This document shows, piece by piece, positions 31,067 to 39,420 of a stretch of DNA of 64,000 nucleotides. Numbering within the stretch: the stretch's first letter is position 1; each line of letters begins with the position of its first letter. Under the pieces are notes generated by a model. The model saw only the letters and a program-made list of their open reading frames with translations. It did not search any database and was not told the origin of the DNA. The translations under genes and the position numbers were made by a program. The DNA comes from Methylobacter sp. (GTDB lineage: Bacteria; Pseudomonadota; Gammaproteobacteria; Methylococcales; Methylomonadaceae), in contig JAURZV010000031.1 in NCBI GenBank assembly GCA_030653175.1, forward strand, positions 1 through 64,000. Direction: 5' to 3'.

Positions 31067-31615
31067 ATGGCTGAAAAACCAACCATCCGTAACAAAACAA
31101 CTATCGCTACCAGCCGATTATTTCGCATCGAATCGCTGGATATTGAGTTTAGCAATGGCGAACTGCGCAACTACGAACGCCTGGCCCGTAGTAGCTCGGG
31201 CGGCGCCGTACTGATTGTGCCCATGCTGGATGCTGAAACGGTGTTGTTGATCAGGGAATATTCCGCCGGTGTGCATCGCTATGAACTGGGCTTGCCCAAG
31301 GGCAAGACCGACGCCGGTGAGTCCTTCCTGGAGGCGGCAAACCGTGAGCTTAAAGAAGAAGTCGGCTTTGGCGCCAGAAGCCTGCATCATTTAAGCTCTT
31401 TTTCCATCGCACCTTCCTATCTGGAACACATGACCGAAATTGTCATCGCCCAGGATTTGTATGAAGAAAAACTGGAAGGCGATGAACCTGAAGAATTGGA
31501 AGTTATTCCGTGGAAATTAAGCCGTATCAATGAATTATTAGCTACCGGGGAATGTACCGAAGCCCGTTCAATTGCCGCGCTGTTTATGGCGCTGGAATAT
31601 TTTAAGGCTTCGTAG
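31067..31615 (+). CDS. nudE: ADP compounds hydrolase NudE
   Basis: Nudix hydrolase that cleaves ADP-ribose, NADH and Ap3A-type compounds. The Nudix box is intact: 'GKTDAGESFLEAANRELKEEVGFG' (read G-x5-E-x7-REL-x-EE-x-G). The N-terminal 'RLFRIESLDIEFSNGELRNYERLARS' is NudE-like, and 182 residues is the family length. The stop TAG lies inside a GTAGGCCGGAATAAGCCGG repeat, so the last codons abut an insertion. Divergent from yrfG with a 44-bp gap. Confidence 0.93.
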   Translation: MAEKPTIRNKTTIATSRLFRIESLDIEFSNGELRNYERLARSSSGGAVLIVPMLDAETVLLIREYSAGVHRYELGLPKGKTDAGESFLEAANRELKEEVGFGARSLHHLSSFSIAPSYLEHMTEIVIAQDLYEEKLEGDEPEELEVIPWKLSRINELLATGECTEARSIAALFMALEYFKAS

Positions 31616-31764
31616 GCCGGAATAAGCCGGTTCTCGCTGCCGCTCGAACCGGCTTATTCCGGCCTACACCTATTCCGAAACAATGATGTTTTGAAATACA
31701 AAGCAAGCTTTGTACTCCAACAACCACAAAAGCAGGAGTCCAAAGCTTGCTTTGGTCGTTCTAA
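31612..31764. repeat. Two inverted-repeat elements after nudE
   Basis: 31612-31667: GTAGGCCGGAATAAGCCGGT faces ACCGGCTTATTCCGGCCTAC around TCTCGCTGCCGCTCG. 31700-31760: CAAAGCAAGCTTTGTACTCC faces GGAGTCCAAAGCTTGCTTTG. The first provides the nudE stop; the second abuts the batD stop region. Both could end transcription of the convergent genes. Confidence 0.8.
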
Positions 31765-33513
31765 TCACAACCGATAAAGCGGTTCCAATTTATCATCGTC
31801 CGTAACCGCTATTTTTTCTCTGGCTTTATTTTCAACAAACGCCTGGAACAGCTTTTTGCCCTGCCACTGAAGATCCGGCTCCGTTGTCTTGCCATATAAA
31901 ACCTGGTTCAAATGCAGGATTTCATCCCTTAACCTCGCGTCGCTTAGCTCGGCGATAGCGCCCAGGCTCGCCGCATTCGCCGCGCCAGTTCCCGACTGGC
32001 TTGCGGCATACACGCCATCCCTGGTGATATACTTTTGTCGTCCCCATGCCAGCAAGGCATCTTTGGCAGCCACGGCATTATTATCCGCGCAGGCTTTTTT
32101 CAGGCTTTTTACGCTGTCTTCCAAACGGATTTCCTGCTCATTTTTTTCCGCAACCGGTTTTTTAACCGGGCGTTTAATCAGGAAATAGGCCAGTGTCGCC
32201 AACCAACCTGACGCCAAAAATATCGCAACCCATAACCAAGTATTTTGTTGTTGCGGCTGGGTGGTAATCGGCGTGGATTCTTCAGCTTTTTTCGGTTGTT
32301 GCACCGCCGCCGGAGCCACCGGTGTAACAGGAGCTTGTTGGGCTCCCGGCGCCTCAAGCGCCGTGATGGTGGTTTCCGGAATTTTGGCTATTTCCATTTT
32401 TTGGCTTTGGCTGTTAAACCAGGGAATTTCTATCGCCGGTAGTTTATAGAAGCCCGCTTTCGATGGGATTACGGCTATTTTTTCTTCCCTGAAAGCAATC
32501 AAGCCTTCCGGTTTTTTCTGTTCGCGTAATACCGGCTGATCAGGATAGGTTTTCAGCCGGTCATCGATTTTTCCTACATTTAACTCCGGCAACTGGCCGA
32601 CTGTTGTGCCTTTTGCCAGTAGCGTCAAGGTCCTGGTCAACGGTTCGCCGACTTTCATTTGCTGATTATCGCCCGACCATTCTTCTTTTAAAACCAGTTG
32701 TTCCGCTGAAAGCCAGTGCCTACCGGTAAAAGTGGCCGGAGCCGGTTTTACGTCCAGCGTCACCGATTTGGATGAAATCTTTTTGGTTTTGGTCATCTGC
32801 GAATTAAAAAAGCCATTAAAATTCGGACGCGTATTAGCCACCACCTCTGCCGTTAACATCAAGGGTTTGATGGTTAAAGACCCGCTTTTTTGCGGAAAAA
32901 TTGAATACTTCCGCTCAGTAACCAGGTAATTTACCCCGTTGATCTGGGTATTATAATTACTGTCATCACCCAATTTTTCAATCACTGCATCACTCAGTTC
33001 CGGTTCATTCAAGCCGGCCTGAGCGATTTCGACTCTTCTATATAAGCGCACGGTATAGAGAACCTGGGATTGCACATAAGGACTTTGCGGCGCCGCATCA
33101 ACCTCTAAAAACAAATCATCGTCGGTATCGACGGCTTTATTGGCCGTCGCCTGAGTAACCAGAATGTTTGCCGGCTGACTGACATCATCGCCAAACTTCA
33201 CCACAGGGACAATCAGGCTGCCGGGATGTTTGGCCATGACGTTAAGCGTCCACTGTATGGTCTTGCTGGACTGCCCGTTAATCCATGACGAATTGCTGCT
33301 CTGGCTTTGGCCGAGTATTTCGAAATCCTGTTCCAGCGGGCTGAAATCCGGGTCGTTATCCGGTGTGTCGTTGGCGGTAAAAATGATCTGAAAAGATTCA
33401 TCCAGGCTGACCGGATTGCGATCGAACGATACACTGATTTGTGCAGCGAATACATTGCCCGGCACAAAATTCAACAGCAATAACAGAAAAAATAATTTTT
33501 TTATAGTATTCAT
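31765..33513 (-). CDS. batD: BatD family protein
   Basis: Inner-membrane protein of the Bat (aerotolerance) operon with large periplasmic Ig-like domains and a cytoplasmic tail. Signal peptide MNTIKKLFFLLLLLNFVPG (start ATG 33513; an ATG at 33537 is less likely), BatD signature 'ISVSFDRNPVSLDESFQIIFTAN', and a membrane helix 'WLWVAIFLASGWLATLAYFLI'. The C-terminal tail should read 'LLAWGRQKY...SLGAIAELSDARLRDEILHLNQVLYG', but about 20 foreign residues (ITRDGVYAASQSGTGAANAA) interrupt it. They are encoded by the in-frame palindromic element at 31978-32030. It is the last gene of the moxR-bat operon. Confidence 0.9.
   Translation of the reverse strand: MNTIKKLFFLLLLLNFVPGNVFAAQISVSFDRNPVSLDESFQIIFTANDTPDNDPDFSPLEQDFEILGQSQSSNSSWINGQSSKTIQWTLNVMAKHPGSLIVPVVKFGDDVSQPANILVTQATANKAVDTDDDLFLEVDAAPQSPYVQSQVLYTVRLYRRVEIAQAGLNEPELSDAVIEKLGDDSNYNTQINGVNYLVTERKYSIFPQKSGSLTIKPLMLTAEVVANTRPNFNGFFNSQMTKTKKISSKSVTLDVKPAPATFTGRHWLSAEQLVLKEEWSGDNQQMKVGEPLTRTLTLLAKGTTVGQLPELNVGKIDDRLKTYPDQPVLREQKKPEGLIAFREEKIAVIPSKAGFYKLPAIEIPWFNSQSQKMEIAKIPETTITALEAPGAQQAPVTPVAPAAVQQPKKAEESTPITTQPQQQNTWLWVAIFLASGWLATLAYFLIKRPVKKPVAEKNEQEIRLEDSVKSLKKACADNNAVAAKDALLAWGRQKYITRDGVYAASQSGTGAANAASLGAIAELSDARLRDEILHLNQVLYGKTTEPDLQWQGKKLFQAFVENKAREKIAVTDDDKLEPLYRL
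31978..32030 (-). repeat. In-frame palindromic element, copy in batD
   Basis: Minus-strand ATCACCAGGGATGGCGTGTA, TGCCGCAAGCCAGTCGGGAA, CTGGCGCGGC. Arms GCCAGT/ACTGGC pair where the DUF58 copy has GCCTGT/ACAGGC: two compensating changes. Read as ITRDGVYAASQSGTGAA. Confidence 0.85.
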
Positions 33514-33529
33514 AGCTTCATCATTTAGA

Positions 33530-33856
33530 TTAATCAAGATTCCGGACGTCTATAAACGGCCGATAAACACTCAAATCCTGAACCGTGGCGCCCCATTTAG
33601 TCACTAAAGCGGACGCGAACGGCTGCGCTCGCTCCATAGGTCGGTTGTAATGACCAGCCATGCCCCAAGCCGGCATGGCCTGCCTGATTTTATCGCCCTT
33701 TGCATCACGACCTACCCGACTGATAAAACACGGGTGCCGATTAAAAGCCTGAAGCTGCCAGGCCACATTAAAAGGCGCGCCGCTTAATATTTGCTGACCG
33801 CCAGGGAATTGATCGAACAACCCTTCACCGAAAATGGCGATTTGATTATTGGTCAT
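33530..33856 (-). pseudogene. PfkB-family sugar kinase (fructokinase-like), internally deleted
   Basis: Starts like a full PfkB kinase ('IAIFGEGLFDQFPGGQQILSGAPFNVAWQLQAF', 'PCFISRVGRDAKGDKI') and ends like one ('AQPFASALVTKWGATVQDLSVYRPFIDVRNLD'). It has only 108 residues instead of about 300. The middle, with the substrate lid and the catalytic GAGD motif, is missing in frame and replaced by a short odd stretch (MPAWGMAGHYNRPME). No kinase activity is possible. It sits between batBC and batD in the same orientation, so it may serve only as a translational link. Confidence 0.82.
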
Positions 33857-33900
33857 GTTTATTTGTCTTGAGACATATTTATTGACTTAAGTTTTATATT

Positions 33901-33958
33901 GTGGGCGCGAATTTATTCGCGCTTTTTAACCTACCACGCGAATAAATTCGCGCCCACA
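33901..33958. repeat. GTGGGCGCGAATTTATTCGCGC inverted repeat
   Basis: GTGGGCGCGAATTTATTCGCG faces CGCGAATAAATTCGCGCCCAC around CTTTTTAACCTACCA. Family members are also at 36802-36861 and 46331-46356. This one lies in the operon gap between batBC and the kinase remnant. Confidence 0.85.
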
Positions 33959-33968
33959 TGCCGATTAC

Positions 33969-35759
33969 CTACCAACCGCCGGCATCGCCGTTTGCCTGAC
34001 GGCCACGCTGCCCGTATTGATATTTAAATTTACGTTTTAATAAACCAGCCGGATCGTCGGGGATTCTTTTGAGCCATTGTTCGTTGGCTTGCTGTTGTTC
34101 ATCCGACGGCTGTGCGTTGACGGGCGCTTGTTCTTTAGCTTGCTCCCTGGCTTCGTCTTTGCCTTGCTCGGCTTGTTGGGACTTGTCATCTTCCGGCTTT
34201 TTTTCCTCGGCTTTATCTTGCTGCTTGTTTTCTTCCGACTGCTGTTGATCCGATTGTTTCTGCTCAGGTTTTTGTTCGGGTTTTTCTTCAGCTTTTTTTT
34301 GTTCGTCAGATTTTTCCGATTGTTCATCCTCCTTGTTCTTCTGCGAATCGCCTTTGGATTGTTGTTTATCGTCCTTTTTTTGCTGATCCTGCTGTTTTTG
34401 CTTTTCCAGTTCTTTTTCTACGATGTCCTTGTTGTGTATGGCGTCGCTATCGTCAGGATTCATAGCCAGCGCTTTTTCATAGGCTTTGATAGCCTCTTCC
34501 AACTGACCGGCTTTCGCCAGCGCATTGCCCTGATTGTAGGCGCTGCTTTCGGACTTGCTGCTTTTAAGGCTTTCCAGCGCCTTGTCATACTTACCCGACT
34601 TGTAATACGCCGCCGCTTTCCAATCCGGATTTTCAAATTGCTCCGCCGCCTTGGCAAAATCCTGTTTCTTATAAGCCTGTTGCGCCTGTTGGTCTTTGGT
34701 CTGCCATAAATCCTGCCAGCCCAACGCATAACTGTTTTTAGGCAGCGGCAAGATCAGCAGCAAGGCAAAACATAACAGGCCTTTTCTGAACATGAGGGCC
34801 GCTAAAGGTAAAACCAGCAATAACAGCCAGGGACCTTTTTCCGCCCACTGGTCCAATAGCAGGTTATCGTTTTGCTTGCCCTGCTGCTCGACCGATCTAT
34901 CCATATTTGCCAGCACGGTTTGAATGTCTGCATCATTGGCCGTTATGGTTTGATAAACGCCGTTCCCTGTCTGTGCCAGTTTTGCGAGCTCGCTGGAATC
35001 CAGTTTTGGCACCACAATATTGCCTCGCTCATCTTTAAGAAATCCGCCCTCAGGCAGCGCGATCGGTGCGCCGTCATCCGTTCCGACACCCAATATCGAT
35101 AGCTGATACTTATCCAGTGTTTTTACTGCGCCCAAGGTTTTAGCCATATCAACGCCATCGGTGACCAACAATATCCGGCCTTTTTGCAGGCCCGCCTGCT
35201 TGAACAGTTCCACGGCCTTTTCCAGTGCCAACACGGTGTTGCTGCCCTGGCTGGGCATAATGTCGGTGTTCAATGCCGACAGCTGGCTGTCTATGGTCTC
35301 GGTATCGTCGGTCAGCGGCGTTACGGTAAAGGCGTCGCCGGCATAAACCAGCAATGCGGTCTGGCCGTCTTTGCGCTGCTTTAGAATGTCGGCGATTTTG
35401 TAGTGCGCCATAATCAAACGGCTGGGCTTAATATCGGCGGCATCCATCGACCGGGACAAATCCAGCGCAATCACCAGGGCCGAATCATTCCTGAATACCG
35501 GTGAGGGTAACCGTTCCCAGGTTGGTCCGGCCAGCGCGATAATCGCCAGCAGCGCGGCGATGGCTCCGGCCGTTATCGGCCAACGGCTTTGGTTGACCGC
35601 CTTTTCCTGCAACAGATACGGCAATAATGCGGCATCGCATACGGCAGACCAGTTGCCCTGACTTAGCTTGTTTCTTAGCATTAACACCAGTATCGCCAGA
35701 TACGGTATAACAGCCGGCAGCCAGTACGGCCTGATAAAATGGAATTCGGCCAGGTTCAT
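33969..35759 (-). CDS. batB: BatB/BatC fusion: VWA domain plus TPR protein
   Basis: Inner-membrane protein of the Bat operon. It opens with a membrane-anchored BatB part ('YLAILVLMLRNKL', 'ITAGAIAALLAIIALAGPTWERLPSP'), then a von Willebrand A domain with a MIDAS motif (DLSRSMD) and 'LVTDGVDM', a further membrane span ('PWLLLLVLPLAALMF') and TPR repeats ('GNALAKAGQLEEAIKAYEKALAMNPDD'). The long tail (about 440-570) is almost only Gln, Lys, Glu and Asp and should be disordered. BatB and BatC are separate in some genomes and fused in others. It overlaps batA by 4 bp. Confidence 0.92.
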   Translation of the reverse strand: MNLAEFHFIRPYWLPAVIPYLAILVLMLRNKLSQGNWSAVCDAALLPYLLQEKAVNQSRWPITAGAIAALLAIIALAGPTWERLPSPVFRNDSALVIALDLSRSMDAADIKPSRLIMAHYKIADILKQRKDGQTALLVYAGDAFTVTPLTDDTETIDSQLSALNTDIMPSQGSNTVLALEKAVELFKQAGLQKGRILLVTDGVDMAKTLGAVKTLDKYQLSILGVGTDDGAPIALPEGGFLKDERGNIVVPKLDSSELAKLAQTGNGVYQTITANDADIQTVLANMDRSVEQQGKQNDNLLLDQWAEKGPWLLLLVLPLAALMFRKGLLCFALLLILPLPKNSYALGWQDLWQTKDQQAQQAYKKQDFAKAAEQFENPDWKAAAYYKSGKYDKALESLKSSKSESSAYNQGNALAKAGQLEEAIKAYEKALAMNPDDSDAIHNKDIVEKELEKQKQQDQQKKDDKQQSKGDSQKNKEDEQSEKSDEQKKAEEKPEQKPEQKQSDQQQSEENKQQDKAEEKKPEDDKSQQAEQGKDEAREQAKEQAPVNAQPSDEQQQANEQWLKRIPDDPAGLLKRKFKYQYGQRGRQANGDAGGW

Positions 35760-36736
35760 GACAACCTCACTTTGGACAAAGCAATGACTGCAGCCAGAGC
35801 CAATGCCAGCGACAACGGCCAGTAATACAGTTCACTACGGGGCCTGAAATATTGTTTGTCTTTTTCAACCGGTTCCAGCTCATCCAGTCTCATATAGATA
35901 TTATTCAGCTCATCGGTATTTCTGGCCCGATAGTATTGACCGCCGGTACTTTCGGCAATTTTTATCAAGGTTTTTTCATCCAGGTCGCGGGATGGATTGA
36001 TCTTGCGGTTGCCAAAGAAACTGCGCACGATCATTTCATCCGCGCCTATGCCGATCGTGTAAATTTTCAGATGATTGGCTGCGGCCAATTCGGCGGCTTT
36101 TAAGGGTGAAATTTCACCGGCGGTATTCGCGCCGTCAGTCATTAACACCAAAACCCGGCTGTTGGCCTGCTCGCTTTTAAGACGCTTGACCGCCAAGCCT
36201 ATGGCATCGCCTATTGCGGTATTGTCGCCGGCAAGACCGATGACCGCCTCATTCAATAAGGTCATTACCGTTTTTCGGTCGAAGGTTAACGGCGTTTGCA
36301 AATAGGCCTGAGTGCCGAACAGGATCAAACCCACCCTGTCGCCGACACGCCGGTTGATAAAATCGGCCGCAACCATCTTGGCTGCTGTCAGCCTGTCTAC
36401 AGACCGCTTGTTAATCACAAAATCCTGCTCTTCCATACTGCCGGACAAATCCACCGCCAGCATTAAATCCCTGCCGCTGACCGTCTGTTCAACCGGCTCC
36501 CCCAGCCATTGCGGCCGAGTGCAGGCGATGACCAGAAACAGCCAGGCAATCGCCGCCAGCAATAACGGCCATTGTTGGGTTTGGAAGACCGCTCGGGTTT
36601 CAGCATCGGAAAAATCGTCCAAAAACGGGACTTTTAATGCCGCCTGTTCGACGGGCATCTTGGCCGGAACCAGCCAGCGTATTATTAAAGGCAAGGGTAA
36701 CGCGGCCAAGAGCCAAGGCCATTCAAAATGAATCAT
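35756..36736 (-). CDS. batA: BatA, VWA-domain membrane protein
   Basis: 326 residues. N-terminal membrane segments ('WPWLLAALPLPLIIRWLV', 'LLLAAIAWLFLVIACTRPQW') precede a VWA domain with a complete MIDAS (DLSGSM, T in 'QTPLTF', D in 'LMTDGANTAG'). A C-terminal helix 'LYYWPLSLALALAAVIALS' closes it. Bat proteins are thought to form a MoxR-assisted envelope complex. It overlaps batB (4 bp), but a 190-bp repeat-containing gap separates it from the DUF4381 gene upstream. Confidence 0.93.
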   Translation of the reverse strand: MIHFEWPWLLAALPLPLIIRWLVPAKMPVEQAALKVPFLDDFSDAETRAVFQTQQWPLLLAAIAWLFLVIACTRPQWLGEPVEQTVSGRDLMLAVDLSGSMEEQDFVINKRSVDRLTAAKMVAADFINRRVGDRVGLILFGTQAYLQTPLTFDRKTVMTLLNEAVIGLAGDNTAIGDAIGLAVKRLKSEQANSRVLVLMTDGANTAGEISPLKAAELAAANHLKIYTIGIGADEMIVRSFFGNRKINPSRDLDEKTLIKIAESTGGQYYRARNTDELNNIYMRLDELEPVEKDKQYFRPRSELYYWPLSLALALAAVIALSKVRLS

Positions 36737-36766
36737 GATTTTTCTCCACGTAGCGCGTCACTGCTA

Positions 36767-36885
36767 TTAAGTTAAGCCGAAAATAATTATGATTGAATGC
36801 CGTAGGCGCGAATTTATTCGCGCGATAGGAGCTAAAAAAGCGCGAATAAATTCGCGCCCACAATATATAAATCCTTAACTTAATG
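36767..36885. repeat. Long GCGCGAATTTATTCGCGC element inside the bat operon
   Basis: GTTAAGCCGAAAATAATTATGATTGAATGCC leads into GTAGGCGCGAATTTATTCGCGC, then the inverse GCGCGAATAAATTCGCGCCCAC and AATATATAAATCCTTAACTTAA. The same flanks, with few changes, surround the copy at 46298-46365. It splits DUF4381 from batA. Confidence 0.8.
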
Positions 36886-36928
36886 GCAGTGACGCAGCAC
36901 ATGGGAACGAGATAATCTTCCGCGTCAA

Positions 36929-37399
36929 TCATGTTTTTACCTGAGCTTTAAGCCAGTCTTCGCATAGGTCAATTAATTGGGAAATTTCCAGTTCTGTTGG
37001 CGGCGTTTTCCGATAGGGCGCGTCAGCCAGAAGTTGACCGATGCCCTCACTGAACGGCAATCCTTTTACCGAAGTATCGAGAAACTCCAGCCATTGCCGT
37101 CCGGTCAAACCGGCGGACTTAGTCCGGGGCGACACGCTGATGGCTACGCGCCTGATCAGCACCGAAAGGTCGGATAATTTCTGAAGATTGTCCCTCGTTG
37201 CATCCTGTTTGATTTGGGCCAGTATTTTGTTGGCGGTTTTAATCGCAGTCTTGCGGGTCAGTCTTTTATAAAGCCAGACCAGGAAAATGATCAGCAACGG
37301 GATTGATACCGCCAGAATCCACCAGCCGATAGCCGGAGGCCACCAGCCTATGGCTTCGGGTTCGTGAATATCTTTTAAATCAGGGAGAGTTGGATTCAT
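36929..37399 (-). CDS. DUF4381 domain protein (Bat operon)
   Basis: 156 residues with a short N-terminus ('LPDLKDIHEPEAIGWWPPAIGWW'), one membrane helix ('ILAVSIPLLIIFLVWLYKRL') and a cytoplasmic helical domain. The WWPPAxGWW motif is a DUF4381 hallmark. The family is almost always coded between the DUF58 protein and BatA. The start codon follows the DUF58 stop directly, so the two are coupled. Confidence 0.9.
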   Translation of the reverse strand: MNPTLPDLKDIHEPEAIGWWPPAIGWWILAVSIPLLIIFLVWLYKRLTRKTAIKTANKILAQIKQDATRDNLQKLSDLSVLIRRVAISVSPRTKSAGLTGRQWLEFLDTSVKGLPFSEGIGQLLADAPYRKTPPTELEISQLIDLCEDWLKAQVKT

Positions 37400-38395
37400 T
37401 TATCTTAAACGTTGTATCGGATCGTCTGTGGTGCTGCATTGAATAAACGTCAGGCCCATTTTTTTGGCTATCTGCTCCAGCTGATGCAGTCGCCGGGTGA
37501 AGTGTTGTTGATATTTTAATAGCCGCTGCCGGTCACCGGTATCGATAACCACATCCCGTTTATCGTCGGTCGCCGCGCCTGTTCCCGACAGGCTTGCGGC
37601 ATACACACCATCCCTGGCGATAAAACGATAACGGCCTTTTTCCGGCAAATGGCGTTCCAGCGGATCATACACAAAAATCAACACCACCTCGCAATGTCGC
37701 GACAGCTTTGCCAGATACGATTCAACCTGATCATTAATGCCGCGAAAATCGCTGATAATGTAAACCAGACTGCCGGGGCGGGCATGGTGCATCAGCCTCG
37801 CCAACACATGTTCCAGCGTAATTGTGGGGGCGACTTTAGTCGCCGACTCGCTCACCGGGCGACTAAAGTCGCTCCCACAAACAATAGCATTTAAAAACCG
37901 CAGTACGGCATGTTTGCCGTTTTGCGGTTTCAATTCACGGCACACACTATCTGTAAATATCTGCCCGCCAATCCTGTCGCCATGATGTTGGGCCGCCCAC
38001 GCCAGCAATCCGGCAAGTTTGGCGGCGAGTGCCGATTTAAAAACACCCCTCGTAGCAAAATGCATGGCAGGGCGGTTATCCACAGAAATAAACACAGGTC
38101 TTTCACGTTCCTCGCGAAACACTTTGGTATGAGTTTCGCCGGTACGCGCCGTAACCCGCCAATCAATACTGCGTATGTCATCGCCCGGTTGATAACCTCT
38201 GGCTTCTTCAAACTCCATGCCGCGGCCTTTAAATCGCGACACATAACCGCCGCTTTGTCCGGAACGTATGGCTGAATGTTTCAGGTTTAACCCGGCGGCC
38301 GGTCTTGCCAAATCGACCAGGGTCTTTAATGACACTGAAATCAATTCGCCGGCTGAGACCTTGGTCGGGTCGGCTTGTTTAGCAAAAAACATCAA
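37400..38395 (-). CDS. DUF58 domain protein (Bat operon)
   Basis: Cytoplasmic VWA-like partner of MoxR. The signature 'RGMEFEEARGYQPGDDIRSIDWRVTARTG' and 'HTKVFREERERPVFISVDNR' are typical. Two foreign stretches interrupt it, both in frame. One is 'VCGSDFSRPVSESATKVAPTI', encoded by an inverted-repeat element at 37823-37879. The other is 'IARDGVYAASLSGTGAAT', encoded by the palindromic element at 37571-37622, between 'GRYRF' and 'DDKRDVVIDTGDRQRLL'. The ORF stays open for 331 residues despite both. It overlaps moxR by 4 bp. Confidence 0.93.
   Translation of the reverse strand: MMFFAKQADPTKVSAGELISVSLKTLVDLARPAAGLNLKHSAIRSGQSGGYVSRFKGRGMEFEEARGYQPGDDIRSIDWRVTARTGETHTKVFREERERPVFISVDNRPAMHFATRGVFKSALAAKLAGLLAWAAQHHGDRIGGQIFTDSVCRELKPQNGKHAVLRFLNAIVCGSDFSRPVSESATKVAPTITLEHVLARLMHHARPGSLVYIISDFRGINDQVESYLAKLSRHCEVVLIFVYDPLERHLPEKGRYRFIARDGVYAASLSGTGAATDDKRDVVIDTGDRQRLLKYQQHFTRRLHQLEQIAKKMGLTFIQCSTTDDPIQRLR
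37571..37622 (-). repeat. In-frame palindromic element, copy in the DUF58 gene
   Basis: Minus-strand ATCGCCAGGGATGGTGTGTA, TGCCGCAAGCCTGTCGGGAA, CAGGCGCGGC: the best-preserved copy. Hairpin GCCTGT-CGGGA-ACAGGC. Read as IARDGVYAASLSGTGAA. Confidence 0.85.
37823..37879. repeat. TGTGGGAGCGACTTTAGTCGC inverted repeat inside the DUF58 gene
   Basis: TGTGGGGGCGACTTTAGTCGCC faces GGGCGACTAAAGTCGCTCCCACA around GACTCGCTCACC. This type of repeat is usually intergenic; here it is translated within the DUF58 protein. Confidence 0.82.
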
Positions 38396-39420
38396 GGTAC
38401 AGCAACTCTGGCAATAAGTTCTTTAATAAAATGATCGGTAGTGATGCCTTCCGCCTCGGCTTCGTAAGACAATATCAAGCGATGCCGCAACACGTCAAAA
38501 GCCATATCCTGAATATCTTCCGGGCTGACAAAATCGCGTTGCGCCAGCCAGGCTTTAGCTCTGGAGCAGCGATCCAGCGCTATGCTGGCTCTGGGACTTG
38601 CGCCGTATTGCAGCCAGGCTGCCAGATCCTGCCCATAAGCCGCAGGATTACGGGTCGCCAGAACAATTTGCAGCAAATAGTTCTCAAGACTTTCCGCCAT
38701 GTGCAAATCCAGCACTTCATTGCGCGCGGCAAACAAGGTCTTTTGCTCAATCGGCTCGTACTGCTCACCCTTTTTTACCGAACCGGAACGCGCTTCCGTT
38801 CTGGCCAAATGCAGAATACTTTTTTCATGTTCCGCTTTCGGATAATCGATTTTTACATGCAGTAAAAAACGATCCAGCTGCGCTTCCGGTAACGGATAAG
38901 TGCCTTCCTGTTCGATAGGGTTTTGCGTTGCCATGACCATGAATAATTGCGGCAACGGATAGGTCGCCTGACCTACGGTTATTTGCCGCTCGGCCATCGC
39001 TTCCAGTAACGCCGCCTGGACTTTCGCCGGTGACCGGTTGATTTCATCTGCCAGGATCAGGTTATGAAACAACGGCCCTTTCTGGAATTCGAACGTACCT
39101 TGCTGGGGACGATAAATTTCAGTGCCGGTCAAATCGGCGGGCAATAAATCGGGGGTGAACTGTACCCGATGAAAATCACCTTGTATGCCTTTGCTCAGCA
39201 CGTTGATCGCTCTGGTCTTGGCAAGACCCGGAGCGCCTTCAACCAGAATATGACCGTCAGCCAACAGACCTATCAGCATCCGTTCAACCAGCACATCCTG
39301 TCCGATAATCTCCTGATTGATATAGTTTTTCAACCGCATTAATGCCGGTTGAGCGGTGGTTTTATTGCCGTTTTTTTCTAACATAGTTGTTCTGACATGA
39401 TGGTGTTTAGTTTTAAACAC
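38392..39420 (-). CDS. moxR: MoxR-family AAA+ ATPase
   Basis: Chaperone-like ATPase that works with VWA proteins of the Bat complex. Walker A 'LVEGAPGLAKTRAINVL', Walker B 'LILADEINRSPAKVQAALLEAM', sensor 1 'MVMATQNPIEQEGTYPLPEAQLDRFLLHV' (read in sequence) and the C-terminal lid 'YGASPRASIALDRCSRAKAWL' are standard. The start may be 39420 or the ATG at 39384 (MLEKNGNK); the first 12 residues are not family-like. It heads the minus-strand operon moxR-DUF58-DUF4381-batA-batBC-batD. Confidence 0.92.
   Translation of the reverse strand: MFKTKHHHVRTTMLEKNGNKTTAQPALMRLKNYINQEIIGQDVLVERMLIGLLADGHILVEGAPGLAKTRAINVLSKGIQGDFHRVQFTPDLLPADLTGTEIYRPQQGTFEFQKGPLFHNLILADEINRSPAKVQAALLEAMAERQITVGQATYPLPQLFMVMATQNPIEQEGTYPLPEAQLDRFLLHVKIDYPKAEHEKSILHLARTEARSGSVKKGEQYEPIEQKTLFAARNEVLDLHMAESLENYLLQIVLATRNPAAYGQDLAAWLQYGASPRASIALDRCSRAKAWLAQRDFVSPEDIQDMAFDVLRHRLILSYEAEAEGITTDHFIKELIARVAVP

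Noticed and set aside
34077-34709. Long plus-strand open frame antisense to batBC
   Set aside because: It is the antisense of the Gln/Lys/Glu-rich tail, which yields a Leu/Phe-rich artefact resembling membrane segments.
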